Shown here piece by piece: positions 34,946 through 46,730 of a stretch of 64,000 nucleotides of DNA (positions within the stretch are counted from its first letter, which is position 1; each line of letters starts with the position of its first letter). The position numbers and the translations under genes were made by a program. A model generated the notes under the pieces. The model was not told the origin of the DNA. It saw only the letters and a program-made list of their open reading frames with translations, and did no database searches. The stretch is from Clarkia xantiana subsp. parviflora (lineage: Eukaryota; Streptophyta; Magnoliopsida; Myrtales; Onagraceae), in assembly GCA_036873135.1 (NCBI GenBank), contig JAPTYO010000005.1:10766166-10830165 (forward strand), in the 5' to 3' direction.

Positions 34946-36969
34946 CTAGACATAGAATTTCTTCAGGTGCTCCGCATTAAAAGTCATGTTGAGGCGTTGG
35001 TCCTGCGGATCTTCTAATTTGTAGGCGTTGGGACATGGTATGTTGATGATGACATAAGGACATTCACATTTTGGCACAATCTTTCCTCTTTGATCAACTG
35101 TTAAAAACTCATTCCTTCCTAAAACCTTCTCACCCAGGAAGAATTGGCGTTGCCCCACTTTCCGATTAAAATACCTAGCAGTGACGAGCTTCATTCTTCC
35201 CTGAGTTTCCTCAGAGGACCACCTTCTTTCGTCGACGAGATCCAATTCGATGTTCCATTGTTCGTCATTCTGGTCGATCTGATATGTGGCGACTCTGTGG
35301 GAGATATTAGCTACCTCAATAGGTGAGACGGCTTCCGATCCATAGACCATGGTGAAAGGAGTTTCGTCGGTGGCTCTTTTGGGTGCCCAAAGCTATTTTG
35401 TGGTTCTGAGTGCCCAAAGCACTCGGTCCAACTCTTCTACCCAACATCCCTTTAGAGAGGCCACCCTCTTCTTTAGTCCGTTAAGGATCGTTTTCTTGGC
35501 TGCCTTGACTTGTCCATTTTTTTGTGCATGATGGACAGAGCCAAAACGATGATTCGCAGATGAGGATTTTTGGCACCCCATATCGACATATGATCTGTTC
35601 TCGTATGAACTTGATCATCTGGAAAGTAGTTGTAGATGCCAGGGCTTTTGCTTCTATCCACTTGGAGAAATAGTCTACGGCGACCACAATGTATGTCCGT
35701 TGACCCGTGGATTTAGGCAAGGGCCCGATGAGATCGATTCCCCACTGTGCGAAAGGCCATGCGCTCATCATTGGTGTCAGCTCTGCTGGTGGCCTTATGA
35801 TTCTGGGAGCGTAAACTTGGCAGACAAGGCAGGCTTGTACAAGTGTTATCGCCTCTTTATGCATAGTTGGCCAGTAGAATCCCTATCGCAAAGCTTTTAA
35901 TACCAGAATTTTGGCTCCCTCGTGGCATCTAGCGTCACCATTATGCAGGTCTTCCATTATCTTTTCCGTTTGAGGGGCGGCTACACATCGAAGATAAGGG
36001 GTGGAGTATCCGCTTTTGTAGACGTATCCATCTAAAGTTACAAATCGTCCTGCCATTCTTTGGATTTTAGTCGGCTCTAGTGAATCCTCTAGGAGGTTTC
36101 CCTTTTCCAGATAATTCTGGATGGGAGTAATCCATGAGTCGGGGGCTTGGATATTGAGAACTTCAGCCCTTGCCTCCATGGCTGAGTAGAGAGAATTCTC
36201 GATGAAGTGTACTGGCATATGTGGGGTATTTCCCAAAGCAAATTTACTAAGGGCGTAGGCCTCTTGATTGCTTCTCGAGGGATAGCCTCTATTTGGAAAT
36301 GAGGCATGTCCCGCACGAGTCATCGCACCTCTTCCGCGTACTTCTTCATATTTTCTCCTTTGGCGACGTAGGTTTCATTTGTCTGATTGACAATTAATTC
36401 AGAGTCGCATCGTACCTTTAAGTTGGTGATTCCTATTCCTTTGGCTATATGAAGGCCCGTTAACAGAGCCCCATATTCAGCTTCATTATTGGTAGCTCGA
36501 AAGGTCAAGTCCAATGCGTACCGGAGTGGTTCTCCATTAGGTGGCGTCAGTACTAATCCCACCCCAGATCCTAAGGAGGAGGATGAAACGTCAGTATACA
36601 GCAACCACGGCAAAGTGTCGTTGGCGGTGTTCTCTGGCGTGGCTTTCACATGTTCTTATTGTGGGAGGACGACATGTTTGGCATCTGGTGTCGCCGTATT
36701 TTCCTCTATAAAGTCGGCCAACGCTTGACCCTTAATAGCCTTTCGTGGCTCAAAATGAATGCGAAATTCACTTAATTCAACCGCCCATTTAACCATTCTT
36801 CCTGAAATATCGACTTCAGTAAAAGTTACTTCAAGGGTTGATTGGTTAGTACCATGATTTCATGGGCGTGGAAATAAGTTCGTAGCTTTTTCGCCGCTAT
36901 CAGTAGGGCATATAGGTACTTCTCGATTTCCATGTAGTTTGCTTCGGCGACGCCAAAAAGCTTGCTAAA
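34946..36969 (-). pseudogene. K pol 3' half, first interior (RNase H, aRNH, integrase)
   Basis: Reading leftwards on the minus strand: an RNase H piece near 36950-36840 (ANYMEIEKYLYALL), a second RNase H (36649-36320; LLYTDVSSSSLGSG, NNEAEYGALLTGL), the integrase zinc-finger region (36323-35883), the integrase core (35864-35481; WPFAQWGIDLIGPLP, VDYFSKWIEAKA) and the C-terminal domain ending EHLKKFYV at 34946. Frameshifts near 35880 and 35500 and a damaged core (the DNG motif is gone) break it. The second, archaeal-like RNase H is the hallmark of the Tat lineage. RT, protease and gag are deleted. Confidence 0.85.
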
Positions 36970-37791
36970 TCTTGGGATCAAGTTGACGTGGCCCTAAGCT
37001 TCTGGTAATGAAATTCGAGGTCTCGCCGGTAGCTAGCTCCTTTAGGTGTCTATCTCGACCTCGGGGGGTGCTTAGTTTCCTTTAGGGTGCTTTTGATAGA
37101 CGAGGACCTGAAAAGGGGTGGGGATGACCCCTGATTCCACTCCGAAGCTTAAGTCAGTAATGGAATTATGAGAGAATACTGTAAAAGTATATGAATGTCT
37201 ATTTTCAAAATAATGAAAGTGTTCCCTTATTTATAGGGGGAATACCGACTTTAATATGGCGGCAAGCTTTACGCTTTGATTGGCTGCTTAGTGGCGGTGG
37301 AAGCCTCTCTCTAATTGGTGGAGAGGGGCGGTGATGTGTTAGTAGGTGACAAGTAGGCCGCCACCTCCTCGTTCCTTAGTGTTGAAGGTTTCTTTAACTA
37401 GGTGACAAGCAGGTTGCCACATCAGTTTTACCTTCAGAGGAAGGTTTCCTCGGGTCAGAATGTTGGCAAGCAGGTTGCCAGCTGGTACCCGGAAGGGTCT
37501 CCTTGAGCCAAGAGGAGGTGAGCAGGTTACCATCTGTCATTTTCCTTAGGAGGAAAGGTTTTCTAATAGTATTTGGCTGTCGACTCGATTCATATTTTAG
37601 GAAGGAGAATCTTTGAGTAGCCTTGTGGCCATTCTTCAACTGTTGTCTTCAGTCAACATCCTTTTATATTGGTGTCGACTATTCGTCTTTATATTCTTGA
37701 TTCAAATATTACTAGTCGTTGACTTGACTTTTGAGGGTCCCGACTTCAAGGTTGTCGACCCTTGTAAGGTTACCTCGAATCATATCCAACA
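36970..37791 (-). repeat. K LTR copy 2
   Basis: 822 bp, same layout as copy 1. It lies directly between the truncated RNase H of the first interior and the second copy of the copia-like LTR end (37792-38050; primer-site TGGTATCCGAGCC at 37834-37846). Confidence 0.75.
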
Positions 37792-38044
37792 CCTTGTTTG
37801 TTTCCGTAGTATTTATCCCCTATATTCCTACAGTGGTATCCGAGCCTGTGTTAGGGAGTTCAAAATTTGGATAAATTGGTGTTCTTGAGATTTTAGTCAA
37901 ACCGATGGTTTTAGTAAAACTGATATTTATGAAATTGAGTGTTTTTGTTAAAACCGATGTTCATGATTTTTCAAGAAAAATGCGACCTTTATCAAAATTG
38001 GACATTGAATTATTGATCTTAATAAAATTTGATCTTGAAATTTG

Positions 38045-38665
38045 ACTGATATCCTTTGTAGAGGCGACTTTCGGAAGACGTGGAGTGAGTATTATGACTG
38101 ATCTCCTGGATCGTCGCCGACTTTATGGAGTCGAGGAGTCAGTATTATGACTAATCTCCTTTGTAGAGGCGACTTTCAGAAGTCGTGGAGTTAGTATTAT
38201 GATTGATCTCCTGGATCGTCGTCGACTATATGAAGTCGATGAGTCAGTATTATGACTAATTTCCTTTGTAGAGGCGACTTTCGAAAGTCGTGGAGTCAGT
38301 ATTATGACTGACCTCCTGAATCGTTGCCGACTATATGGAGTCGAGGAGTCAGTATTTTGACTAATCTCCTTTGTAGAGGCAACTTTCAGAAGTCGTGGAG
38401 TCAGTATTATGACTTATCTCCTTGATCGTCGCCGACTATATGAAGTCGAGGAGTCAGTATTATGACTAATCTCCTTTGTAGAGGTGACTTTCGAAAGTCG
38501 TGGAGTCAGTACTATGACTGATCTCCTGGATCGTCGCCGACTATATGAAGTCGAGGGGTCAGTATTATGACTTATCTCCTTTGTAGAGGCAACTTTCAGA
38601 AGTCGTGGAGTCAGTATTATGACTTATCTCCTGGATCGTCGCCGACTATATGAAGTCGAGGAGTC
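38045..38665. repeat. 105-bp tandem repeat, K second interior
   Basis: Same unit and position relative to pol as 34250-34870, about six units, with scattered substitutions between the two arrays. Confidence 0.9.
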
Positions 38666-38743
38666 CTGTTTGAAACATCAAGAAGAAAGAAATTTTATCT
38701 TTATTTATCAATTTATTGTAGTAGAAACACATGAATGGATTTT

Positions 38744-39326
38744 CTAGACATAGAATTTCTTTAGGTGCTCCGCATTAAAAGTCCTGTTGAGGCGTTGCCC
38801 CTGTGGATCTTCTAATTTGTAGGCGTTTGGACATGGTATGTCGATGATGACATAAGGACCTTCCCATTTTGGCACCATCTTTCCTCTTTGATCAACTGTT
38901 AAAAACTCATTCCTTCGTAAAACCTTCTAACCCAGGAAGAATTGGCGTCGCCCCACTTTCCCTGGCGAGCTTCATTCTTCCCCTTAGTTTCCTCGGAGGT
39001 CCACCCTCTTTGTCAATGAGATCCAAGTCGATCTTCCTTTGTTCGTCATTCTGGTCGACCTGATATGTGGCGACTCTTTGGGAGATATTATCTACCTCAA
39101 TGGGTGAGACGGCTTCCGATCCATAGACCATGCTGAAAGAAGTTTCGTCGGTGGCTCTTTTGGGTGTGGTTCTGAGTGCCCAAAGCACTTGGTCCAACTC
39201 TTCTACCCAGCATCCCTTTAGAGAGGCTACCCTCTTCTTTAGTCCGTTAAGGATCGCTTTGTTGGATGCCTTGACTTGTCCATTTCTTTGTGCATGATGG
39301 ACAAATCCAAAACGATGATTTATAAG
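38744..39326 (-). pseudogene. K integrase C-terminal part, second interior
   Basis: This is the continuation, left of the G insertion, of the integrase at 59169-60628. It has the frames [18 protein letters not shown] near 39320, then [16 protein letters not shown] (about 39130), with a deletion and frameshift near 38960 relative to the first interior, and the end KKFYV. It is flanked on the right by the TSD ATAAG (39322-39326) of element G. Confidence 0.8.
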
Positions 39327-40152
39327 TGTTAAGTTATGAGATCTAGGTCAACGGGTGGTCGGCTTTGATCTCGCTCCTTACTGGGGATGTGTGTGATCCG
39401 GTGTTTTTGAGTTGCCCTGTCTTAGCCTATCTTCTTCTTTCCTTCCTTCATTCCTTCCTTCCTTTGCTTCTTCTCTCCTTCTACCCTGCAGAAGGGGCAA
39501 TACCAGACACGGAGGGGGGGGGGGGGGTGGTGCCTGGTGAACCCTCTCCGATGCCTAAGTCAGTATTCTTCTAGAGAGATAAAGCTAGAGAGATGTCAGA
39601 GCTAAATTGTCCAAATGGCCAAGATGATCAAATGAGTTGTGAAGGTGGGGTATTTATAGGCAACGGTGTCATTAAGATGGCTTAATGACATCGTTAACCT
39701 TTAAACACAATTAATTAACCTTTAAGCACAATTAATTAACCTTTAAGCACATAATTAAGACCTTAGGATTCGGAGAAGGTAGGCGAAGTGAACCGAGTGT
39801 GGGTGTCCGAAAATAGCGCAGGGGCCCTTGGGGGGGGAGGAAGCCGACCCCCAAGGGTAGGGGTTGGGTGAGGGCACCCAACCCCTCCTAGGGGGGATGG
39901 GGTTGGCCAACCCCATCCCTCCTAGGAGAGATCGGGTTGGCCGACCCGATCTCTCCTAGGGGAGGTCGGGTGTGGCCACCCAACCTCACCTAGGTGAGTT
40001 TACCTCGGCCGGACGAGCGTTCCGGCCTCGTCCGAGCCGTTGATGTGTTCGCGAAGTGTTCGGGTTGAAGTTTCGATTTACACTCGTTAATGGGATGATA
40101 AAAATACAACGGTTTGGAAGTCAACGGGTTCAAATTGGGCGTATATCCATCA
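39327..40152 (-). repeat. 3' LTR of G
   Basis: 826 bp; a single TATA region (minus CCTATAAATACCCC near 39650), a TC-rich (TTCC)n stretch and a G-run near 39515-39528, and a short palindrome array at about 39893-39985. It ends CCATCA before the purine tract. Confidence 0.9.
39893..39985. repeat. 34-bp palindrome array, G left LTR
   Basis: This array has the fewest copies. Units have a GATCGGGT...ACCCGATC core around GGCC and are joined at CCTAGG. The variable left unit reads GGGGTTGGCCAACCCC. See the finding on copy number. Confidence 0.85.
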
Positions 40153-40690
40153 CATGCCCCCGAGTCAACCAATGGCTTAACCCTTGATTGACTCTATTTC
40201 AGGATGGTATGACACGCGCAATTTGAAACCGGGATTTTACCTTCTTGTCTGAATGTTCGTTTACCCATAGATGCGTGCCTCTGACTCTGCCCCCTGCCTT
40301 ATGAGATAGAGGAATTGTAAATGTCAGAGCAGCACGGACGTGTGCCTAGGCACGCGTCCGTCTGAGATAGGAGTAATAAACTTATCCTTGCTACAGATGC
40401 ACACTCGAAAAATACACACTTGCACAGGGGTGTGATACGAATGCAACTAAATGACTTATGCTTCAAATTCGTGCCGGGATTCTATCTAAGTGAGGAAAAA
40501 TTTAGTTTTGGCTAAAAATTTTCCTAAGTGTGGGATACTAGAAAATAAATCTTATGGGATGTTAACTAGGGTGAGTGTGAGTTTGACTGTGGTTAATGGG
40601 AACTAGCTTTTGAATCTTGTCCCTTAAAATTTTCCTTTCTAAAATTCAACGGTGTTGATTTGGCGACTTTAGAAAAACCCTAGCCCTTTG

Positions 40691-40704
40691 TATTATAAAA
40701 GGGG
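40691..40704 (+). promoter_or_regulatory. TATA box of the antisense gene in G
   Basis: TATTATAAAAGGGG, followed about 30 bp later by a TC-rich start region. The same motif occurs on the minus strand in H at 53923-53936, at the same distance from the antisense gene. It lies inside the element and points away from the 3' LTR, against the direction of pol. Confidence 0.6.
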
Positions 40705-41059
40705 AAGTGATTACCTCATTCTCATTGTCCTTTTATCTTCTTTTCTTTTTGGCGGTGGGATTTCTGGTCAGGCTTGTTTCCCGGGGCGTGCGTCGCATTG
40801 AGGTACGTGTTTTCTCTTTTTGTGTGAGCGTTGCCTTTGAGGGATTTAATTCTGCTTCTCCTTTAATCGTTTCCTTACTTGTCTCGTTCTTGATTTGTAT
40901 GTCTTCATGGTAATATAGTCCTGTTTGATTCGTCATTTTTCCATCTTTTTACTCTCATGTTCCCGCTTATTGGCGGGCGAAGTCTTCTATATTGGGATTA
41001 TCATTATCTCCTTTTGCCCCTTGTTTTTGCTTGTTGGCCCGTGGGTTTCTCTGTGCTGG

Positions 41060-41310
41060 GGGTAGTAACTATCTTCTTCTGCCCCCCAGCCTCTGCCTAT
41101 TGGCTGATGAGGTCTCCTTATGCTGAGGGTTATGACTATTTCCCCCTACCTCTGCCTGTTGGCTGATGGGGTCTCCTTATGCTGGGGATTATGACTATCT
41201 CCCCCTGCCCCCTGCCTCTGCCTGTTGGCTGGTGGGGTCTCCTTATGCTGGGGATTATGACTATCTCCCCTTGCCCCCTGCCTCTGCCTGTTGGCTGGTG
41301 GGGTTTTTCT
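41060..41310. repeat. minisatellite (about 67 bp unit) in the 5' UTR intron of the G antisense gene
   Basis: Units contain GTTGGCTGGTGGGGTCTCC and GATTATGACTATCTCC. The left copies are partly diverged. The matching array in H (53246-53590) has more units. Confidence 0.8.
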
Positions 41311-41452
41311 TGTCGTCTTTCTATTTTTGTCTTTTGATTTTGTATCCATCATTTTAGGGAGATGAGTTTGTATCTCTCGTCCACTGTTTGCTTTCTGTTT
41401 TCCTTGGACTAAGCCTGTGTTTTTTCCGGTCAGCAGAACTTTCTGGTGATTG

Positions 41453-42516
41453 ATGAGGAGTAAGAGGCCAGTACGTGTGGGAGTGGTTAATTCCGGGACC
41501 GGATCTTCGATTGCAAAAAGATCGGTTTTCTATGGTGCGGGGAGGTGTTCTCTAACTGGAGGTAAGGGTGGTGATGTTAGGGTGCCATCTTCTTTCTATA
41601 TTGATGCCCCCCAATCGAAGGTCCGGGAGCCGTCTTTTCCTTCCTCCCTGTTTGGTGAGTCCTTGAGCAACTGAGTTTCCTTAGTGTACATTGGTATTTA
41701 CTCTGTGCTTTGTTATAGGTAGACTTCGTCTTCCGCGTCTGAGTCGGAAGGAGCTGTCTCGTCCACCTGTTGATGGGATTGTCGGGTCTGAGTGGGCGCC
41801 TTATTATGGGCGTGGGGCTCGTTTTGACAATCAGTCTTCTTTGCAAACTCCTGAGGTTGGAGTTCGTGTTCTGCAGTCTGCTGTTCCTCCTGCTGATCGT
41901 GTGTCCCTGTCCAAAGGGTCGGAGGCAACTTATGAATTGGCTCGTGATGTGTTGGCTCGCTATGCTCCTGTAATGTTATTAACTGTTTTATCCTTTAGCA
42001 TACTTCTTCCCCGTGCATTATCCGTCTCATCTTTTGTTTTTGTTGCAGGGTATGGCCGACCTTGTTAATTTATCCACCCTTGCTATTGATCTTGCTGAGG
42101 AGAGGAAGGTGTACGAGGACATTTGTGTCTCCCTTAACTCCAGTCTTATTAGCTGTTTGGAGCATAGTCGCATCACCGATTTGCGGTGCCGAGACTTGGA
42201 GGGTCGGGTTGCTCTTCTCAATGAAGAGGTTGAGGCGTTGAGACAAAGGTCTTATCGTGATGAGACACTCCGGGCTGCTGAGTTAATCTCTCTGGAGGAA
42301 ATGTTTCGTATGGAGACGAAAGAGTGTGCCATTGCTGAGTATAAGGCCTCCTCCGCTTATCAGGCTGCTATCGACGTTCGCTGCTCTGTGGCGAAACGTA
42401 TTTCTTTGAAGGAGATTCTTGAGCGTATTCACATGATTGCTCCTGACTTTCCTTTCTCTCGACTTGGTGATTTGTCAGACTTTGCTATTAAGCATATTGC
42501 GAAGATGAGGGAGTAG
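41453..42516 (+). CDS. antisense (aORF) gene of element G, 3 coding exons, 306 aa
   Basis: Exons 41453-41654, 41719-41969 and 42049-42516 join in phase with GT-AG introns of 64 and 79 bp. A likely non-coding first exon ends at the donor GAG|GTACGT near 40803, with the acceptor TTCCGGTCAG at about 41434. The product starts MRSKRPVRVGVVNSG, has a charged middle, and in exon 3 a long helical stretch that looks coiled-coil (RCRDLEGRVALLNEEVEAL), ending SDFAIKHIAKMRE. No catalytic motif is seen. Extra antisense ORFs between pol and the 3' LTR are known from Tat-lineage elements such as Grande; their function is unknown. The gene model is inferred from splice sites kept in both G and H. Confidence 0.7.
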
Positions 42517-42904
42517 TACCCCCATTTCTTGTGGTAGTCTCGTGTGTTTGTGAGTTGTGGTTGTCATTAGAGTTTAAAACTCCACCTTTCTTAGTGTTGC
42601 CATCTTTGTCTGATACACTTGTCTCTACTCGTTGTGTACATGGCCGTGTGCTTATATCTCTTCTCATGATGTCTCCCTATGCCTTGTGTATGGCTCTTTG
42701 GTTATGGACTCTTCCCTTTGTGTGTTTCCTTTACTTATCCTTCTTTCGTGTTTTCCTTCATGTCGTACCTGCCATTTCATAAAGAAAAAACATTACTTGT
42801 TCTTCACATTACTTTACTTAGAAATTTCTTTCTCGTGGTATCCTTCTGAGCATGGTGTGATGATCTCTTCTGATACCCCTTACACGGTATACGTTGTACT
42901 GTTA

Positions 42905-43575
42905 GACCAAAGATACGCTCTTGGTGGGCGTCGAAATCTGTTCACGAGACAGGCTCTCGGACGGCACTTAACGTTTCACAGGATAGGCTCCCGGAGGGCT
43001 CAAGTTAGACCAAAGATACGCTCCTGGTGGGCGTCGAACTGGTAGTTTGAAATCTACCTCAAGATACGCTCTTGGGGGCGTCGAACTGGTAGTGTTTTTT
43101 CTACCTCAAGATACGCTCTTGGGGGCGTCGAATCTGGTAGGTTGCAAATCTACCTCAAGATACGCTCCTGGGGGCGTCGAATTCGTAGTTTTTGGAAACC
43201 ACTCTCAAGATACGCTCTTGGTGCGTCGAAGTCGTAGTGTAATAACTACTCTCAAGATACGCTCTTGGGGGCGTCGAAGGTTGTAGTATGAACACTACTC
43301 TCAAGATACGCTCCTGGGGGCGTCGAAGTTCGTAGTTTTTGGAAACCACTCTCAAGATACGCTCTTGGTGCGTCGAAGGTCGTAGTGTAATAACTACTCT
43401 CAAGATACGCTCTTGGGGGCGTCGAAGGTTGTAGTATGAACACTACTCTCAAGATACGCTCTTGGGGGCGTCGAATGTCGTAGTATGGAAACTACTCTCA
43501 AGATACGCTCTTGGGGGCGTCGAATGTCGTAGTATGAAAACTACTCTCAAGATACGCTCTTGGGGGCGTCGAATC
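42905..43575. repeat. 49-bp hairpin tandem repeat, element G
   Basis: About 13 units with the core CAAGATACGCTCTTG followed by GGGGGCGTCGAA. The core is an inverted repeat (CAAGA/TCTTG type) around GCGTA. A related longer unit with CACAGGATAGGCTCCCGG stands at the left end. The array lies between the end of pol (43872) and the antisense gene. Confidence 0.9.
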
Positions 43576-43871
43576 TGTTCATTGACTTGAAGTCATATCT
43601 GTGTAAGGATAACTTCGTGATTAAACCACTACATTCACTGGAAAATACTTTTGAGTAACTACTACTCCCTTAGGAGCATTCATGTTTTTGTACACTTGGG
43701 ATGCCTTGGTGCACCAAGACATCCTTTGTAGGAATGAAAGATAGTTGTAGAGTTGTAGTAACTTCGTGAGTTCTCCTTCTCAATAGTTGTTTTTGAAAAG
43801 CTTGTGAAGCTGAAACATGCAAAATGTGAAATATGAAACTAAGGATATGGTCTTTTGCTTGTGCTTTCTTC

Positions 43872-45441
43872 TTATACGTAGTACTTCTTTAGGTGCTCTC
43901 CACTGAAGGTGTTTGTGGAGATATACCCCTCCCCATCTTCGAGGCGGTAAGCGTTTACGTAGGGAATTGACGCTATCTTGTATGGTCCTTCCCACTTTGG
44001 AGATAATTTTCTGACTTGGTCTAAGTGTGAGAACTCATTCCTTCTTAGTACCAGTTCTCCTACGTGGAATTGTCTCTCCTTGACTTGGCGGTTGTAGTAT
44101 CTTGCTGAGACAAGGCGCATTCGTGTCTGTGCTTCTTCCGAATTCCATCTTTTATCCTCCACCATGTCTAAATCTAAAAGCCTTGCTTTGTTGTTCTCAT
44201 GCTCCTCAAAGTACTTGGTCCTCAGTGATTGTACAGCTATTTCTGCTGGTGCTACCGCTTCAGTTCCGTACACTAGGCCAAATGGCGTTTCTCCTGTGGA
44301 TATCTTTGGTGTTGTCCGTACTGCCCATAGAACATTTTCCAGCTCATCTACCCAACTCCCCTTGGTGGCGTGGAGTCGTTTCTTTAGGCCATCTAGCACT
44401 ATCTTGTTTGCCGATTCTACCTGTCCGTTTGTCTGAGGGTGCTTTACTGATGCGAAACGGTGGTCTATATTCAGTCTTTCACAATACCACTGCAATTTCT
44501 TGTTCTTGAATTGTGGGCCATTGTCACTTATTATTGCTCTTGGCACCCCGTACCTCGAGACAATGTGAGATTGGATGAAATTGACGACTTGGTCGTCTGT
44601 TGTCTTCCCCATTGCCTTGGCTTCTATCCACTTGGAGAAGTAGTCTATTGCAACAATTATGCAAGTCTTTTGACCTTTGGTTTTCGGTAGGGGGCCTATC
44701 AAATCAATCCCCCATTGCGCGAAAGGCCAGGCTCCTGAGATGGAGCTTAGCTTTGCTGGTGGGGCTGTTATATTTCTAGAGTACCTTTGGCAGTGATCAC
44801 ATTTTTGTACCAAGTCTGATACTTCTTTGCTCATTGATGGCCAATAGTATCCTAGGTTGTAGACCTTTCGGCTTATTGACCGCGCTCCTTCATGGCACCC
44901 CGCATCTCCCTCATGGAGTTCTGCTAGCACTCTCTCTGTTTCTGGGTATGCTATGCATTTGAGGAAAGGTGTGGAGTATCCTTTCTTGTAGAGTTCATTG
45001 TCCATCACTGCGTAATTCCTAGCCATCCTTTCAATCTTGACTGCTTCCACCTTATCTTTTGGGAGCTTTCCTTCCATGATGTATTGTCGCATTGGTGTCA
45101 TCCAGACTTCTGCTTCATCTATTGCTAGAACCTCCAGTTGTTCTATCACTGATTGCATTCTTTGCTCTACGAAGTGAACCTCTTTGCCTGCTTCTGCCCC
45201 TAAGGCTAGTTTACTTAAGGCGTCTGCCTCTTGGTTTTGTTCTCTTGGGACTGACTCAATGTCGAAGCTTTGGAAGCTCTTTATCAGGTCCTTGGCTTGC
45301 TGTAAGTATCTCTGCATGTTTTCGGACTTTGCAGTGTAGATTCCTTTCACTTGATTGACAACTAGTTGAAAATCACATTTGACCCTTAAATGCTTTACCC
45401 CTACTCCTTTGGCTATTCTCAGGCCAGTTATTAGTGCTTTG
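43872..45441 (-). pseudogene. G pol, C-terminal part (aRNH end, integrase), cut by H
   Basis: From the H junction at 45441 the frame is open to the stop at 43872: the rest of the second RNase H (LITGLRIAKGVG), linker, zinc-finger region (ELHEGDAGCHEG, CDHCQ), integrase core (GIDLIGPLP, DNGPQF, VESANK) and the chromodomain-less C-terminus ending EHLKKYYV. It is nearly identical to H. The first codons of the long open frame above 45441 are H LTR sequence, not part of the protein. The break at the TSD CTTTG is the only obvious lesion. Confidence 0.9.
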
Positions 45442-46679
45442 TGATGGATATACGCCCAATTTGAACCCGTTGACTTCCGAACCGTTGCATTTTTATCGTC
45501 CCATTTATGATTGCAAATCGAAACTTCAACCCGGACACTTCGCGAGAACATCCACGGCTCGGACAGGGCCGAAGCGCCCGTCCGACAAGAGGCGAACTCA
45601 CCTAGGTGAGGTTGGGTGGCCGCACCCGACCTCCCCTAGGGGAGATCGGGTCAGCCGACCCGATCTCCCCTAGGGGAGATCGGGTTGGCCAACCCGATCT
45701 CTCCTAGGAGAGATCGGGTTGGCCAACCCGATCTCTCCTAGGAGAGATCGGGTCGGCCAACCCGATCCCTCCTAGGAGGGATGGGGTTGGCCAACCCCAC
45801 CCTCCCTAGGAGGGGTTGGGTGCCCTCACCCAACCCCTACCTTTGGGGGTCGGATTCCTCCCCCCCAAGGGTCCCGACACCCCTCTCAGACGCCCATACT
45901 CAGTCCACTCCGCCTACCTCCTCCGAATCCTAAGGTCTTAATTATATACTTAAAGGTTAATTAATTGTGTTTAAAGGTTAACGATGTCATTAAGCCACCT
46001 TAATGACACCGTTGCCTATAAATACCCCACCTTCACAACTCATTTGATCATCTTGGCCATTTGAACATTTTAGCTCTGACATCTCTCTAGCTTTATCTCT
46101 CTAGAAATATAGTGGGGTTGGCCAACCCCACCCTCCCTAGGAGGGGTTGGGTGCCCTCACCCAACCCCTACCTTTGGGGGTCGGATTCCTTCCCCCCAAG
46201 GGTCCCGACACCCCTCTCAGACGCCCATACTCAGTCCACTCCGCCTACCTCCTCCGAATCCTAAGGTCTTAATTATATACTTAAAGGTTAATTAATTGTG
46301 TTTAAAGGTTAACGATGTCATTAAGCCACCTTAATGACACCGTTGCCTATAAATACCCCACCTTCACAACTCATTTGATCATCTTGGCCATTTGAACATT
46401 TTAGCTCTGACATCTCTCTAGCTTTATCTCTCTAGAAATATAGTTCTGACTTAGGCATCGGAGAGGGTTCACCAGGCACCACCCCCCCCTCCTCCGTGTC
46501 TGGTATTGCCCCTTTTGCAGGGCAAAGGGAGAGAAGAAGAGAAGGGATCAAAGGGAGAAGGAAAGGAAGAAGGACACAGGCAAAGACAAGGCGACTCTAG
46601 AAGACCGGATCGCACACATCCCCCGTAAGGAGTGAGATCAAAGCCAGCAACCCGTTGACCTAGATCTCATAACTTAACA
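45442..46679 (+). repeat. 5' LTR of H with duplicated promoter
   Basis: It starts TGATGGATATACGCCC and ends AACTTAACA. A palindrome array runs 45640-45795. A 331-bp tandem duplication (45782-46112 and 46113-46443) repeats the TATA region CCTATAAATACCCC (about 46015 and 46346). It is followed by CTGACTTAGGCATCGGAG. Confidence 0.92.
45640..45795. repeat. 34-bp palindrome array, H 5' LTR
   Basis: Units of 34 bp, for example GATCGGGTTGGCCAACCCGATC flanked by CTCTCCTAGGAGAG-type arms. Nearly every unit is a perfect inverted repeat centred alternately on GGCC and CCTAGG. Confidence 0.92.
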
Positions 46680-46730
46680 CTTGGCGCCGTCTGCGGGCTT
46701 CGGACAGAAAGCCTAACTATCACTAGCAAG

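Noticed and set aside
41146..41352. Minus-strand ORF with NRQRQGAGGDSHNPQHKE repeats
   Set aside because: It is the translated minisatellite in the antisense gene intron; not a protein repeat of its own.
42905..43575. Regularly spaced repeats resembling a CRISPR array
   Set aside because: Units are contiguous 49-bp tandem copies without unique spacers, inside a plant retrotransposon.
44102..44690. Plus-strand ORFs opposite the G integrase
   Set aside because: They are shadows of the pol frame; the same shadows appear opposite the H integrase at 50020-50427.
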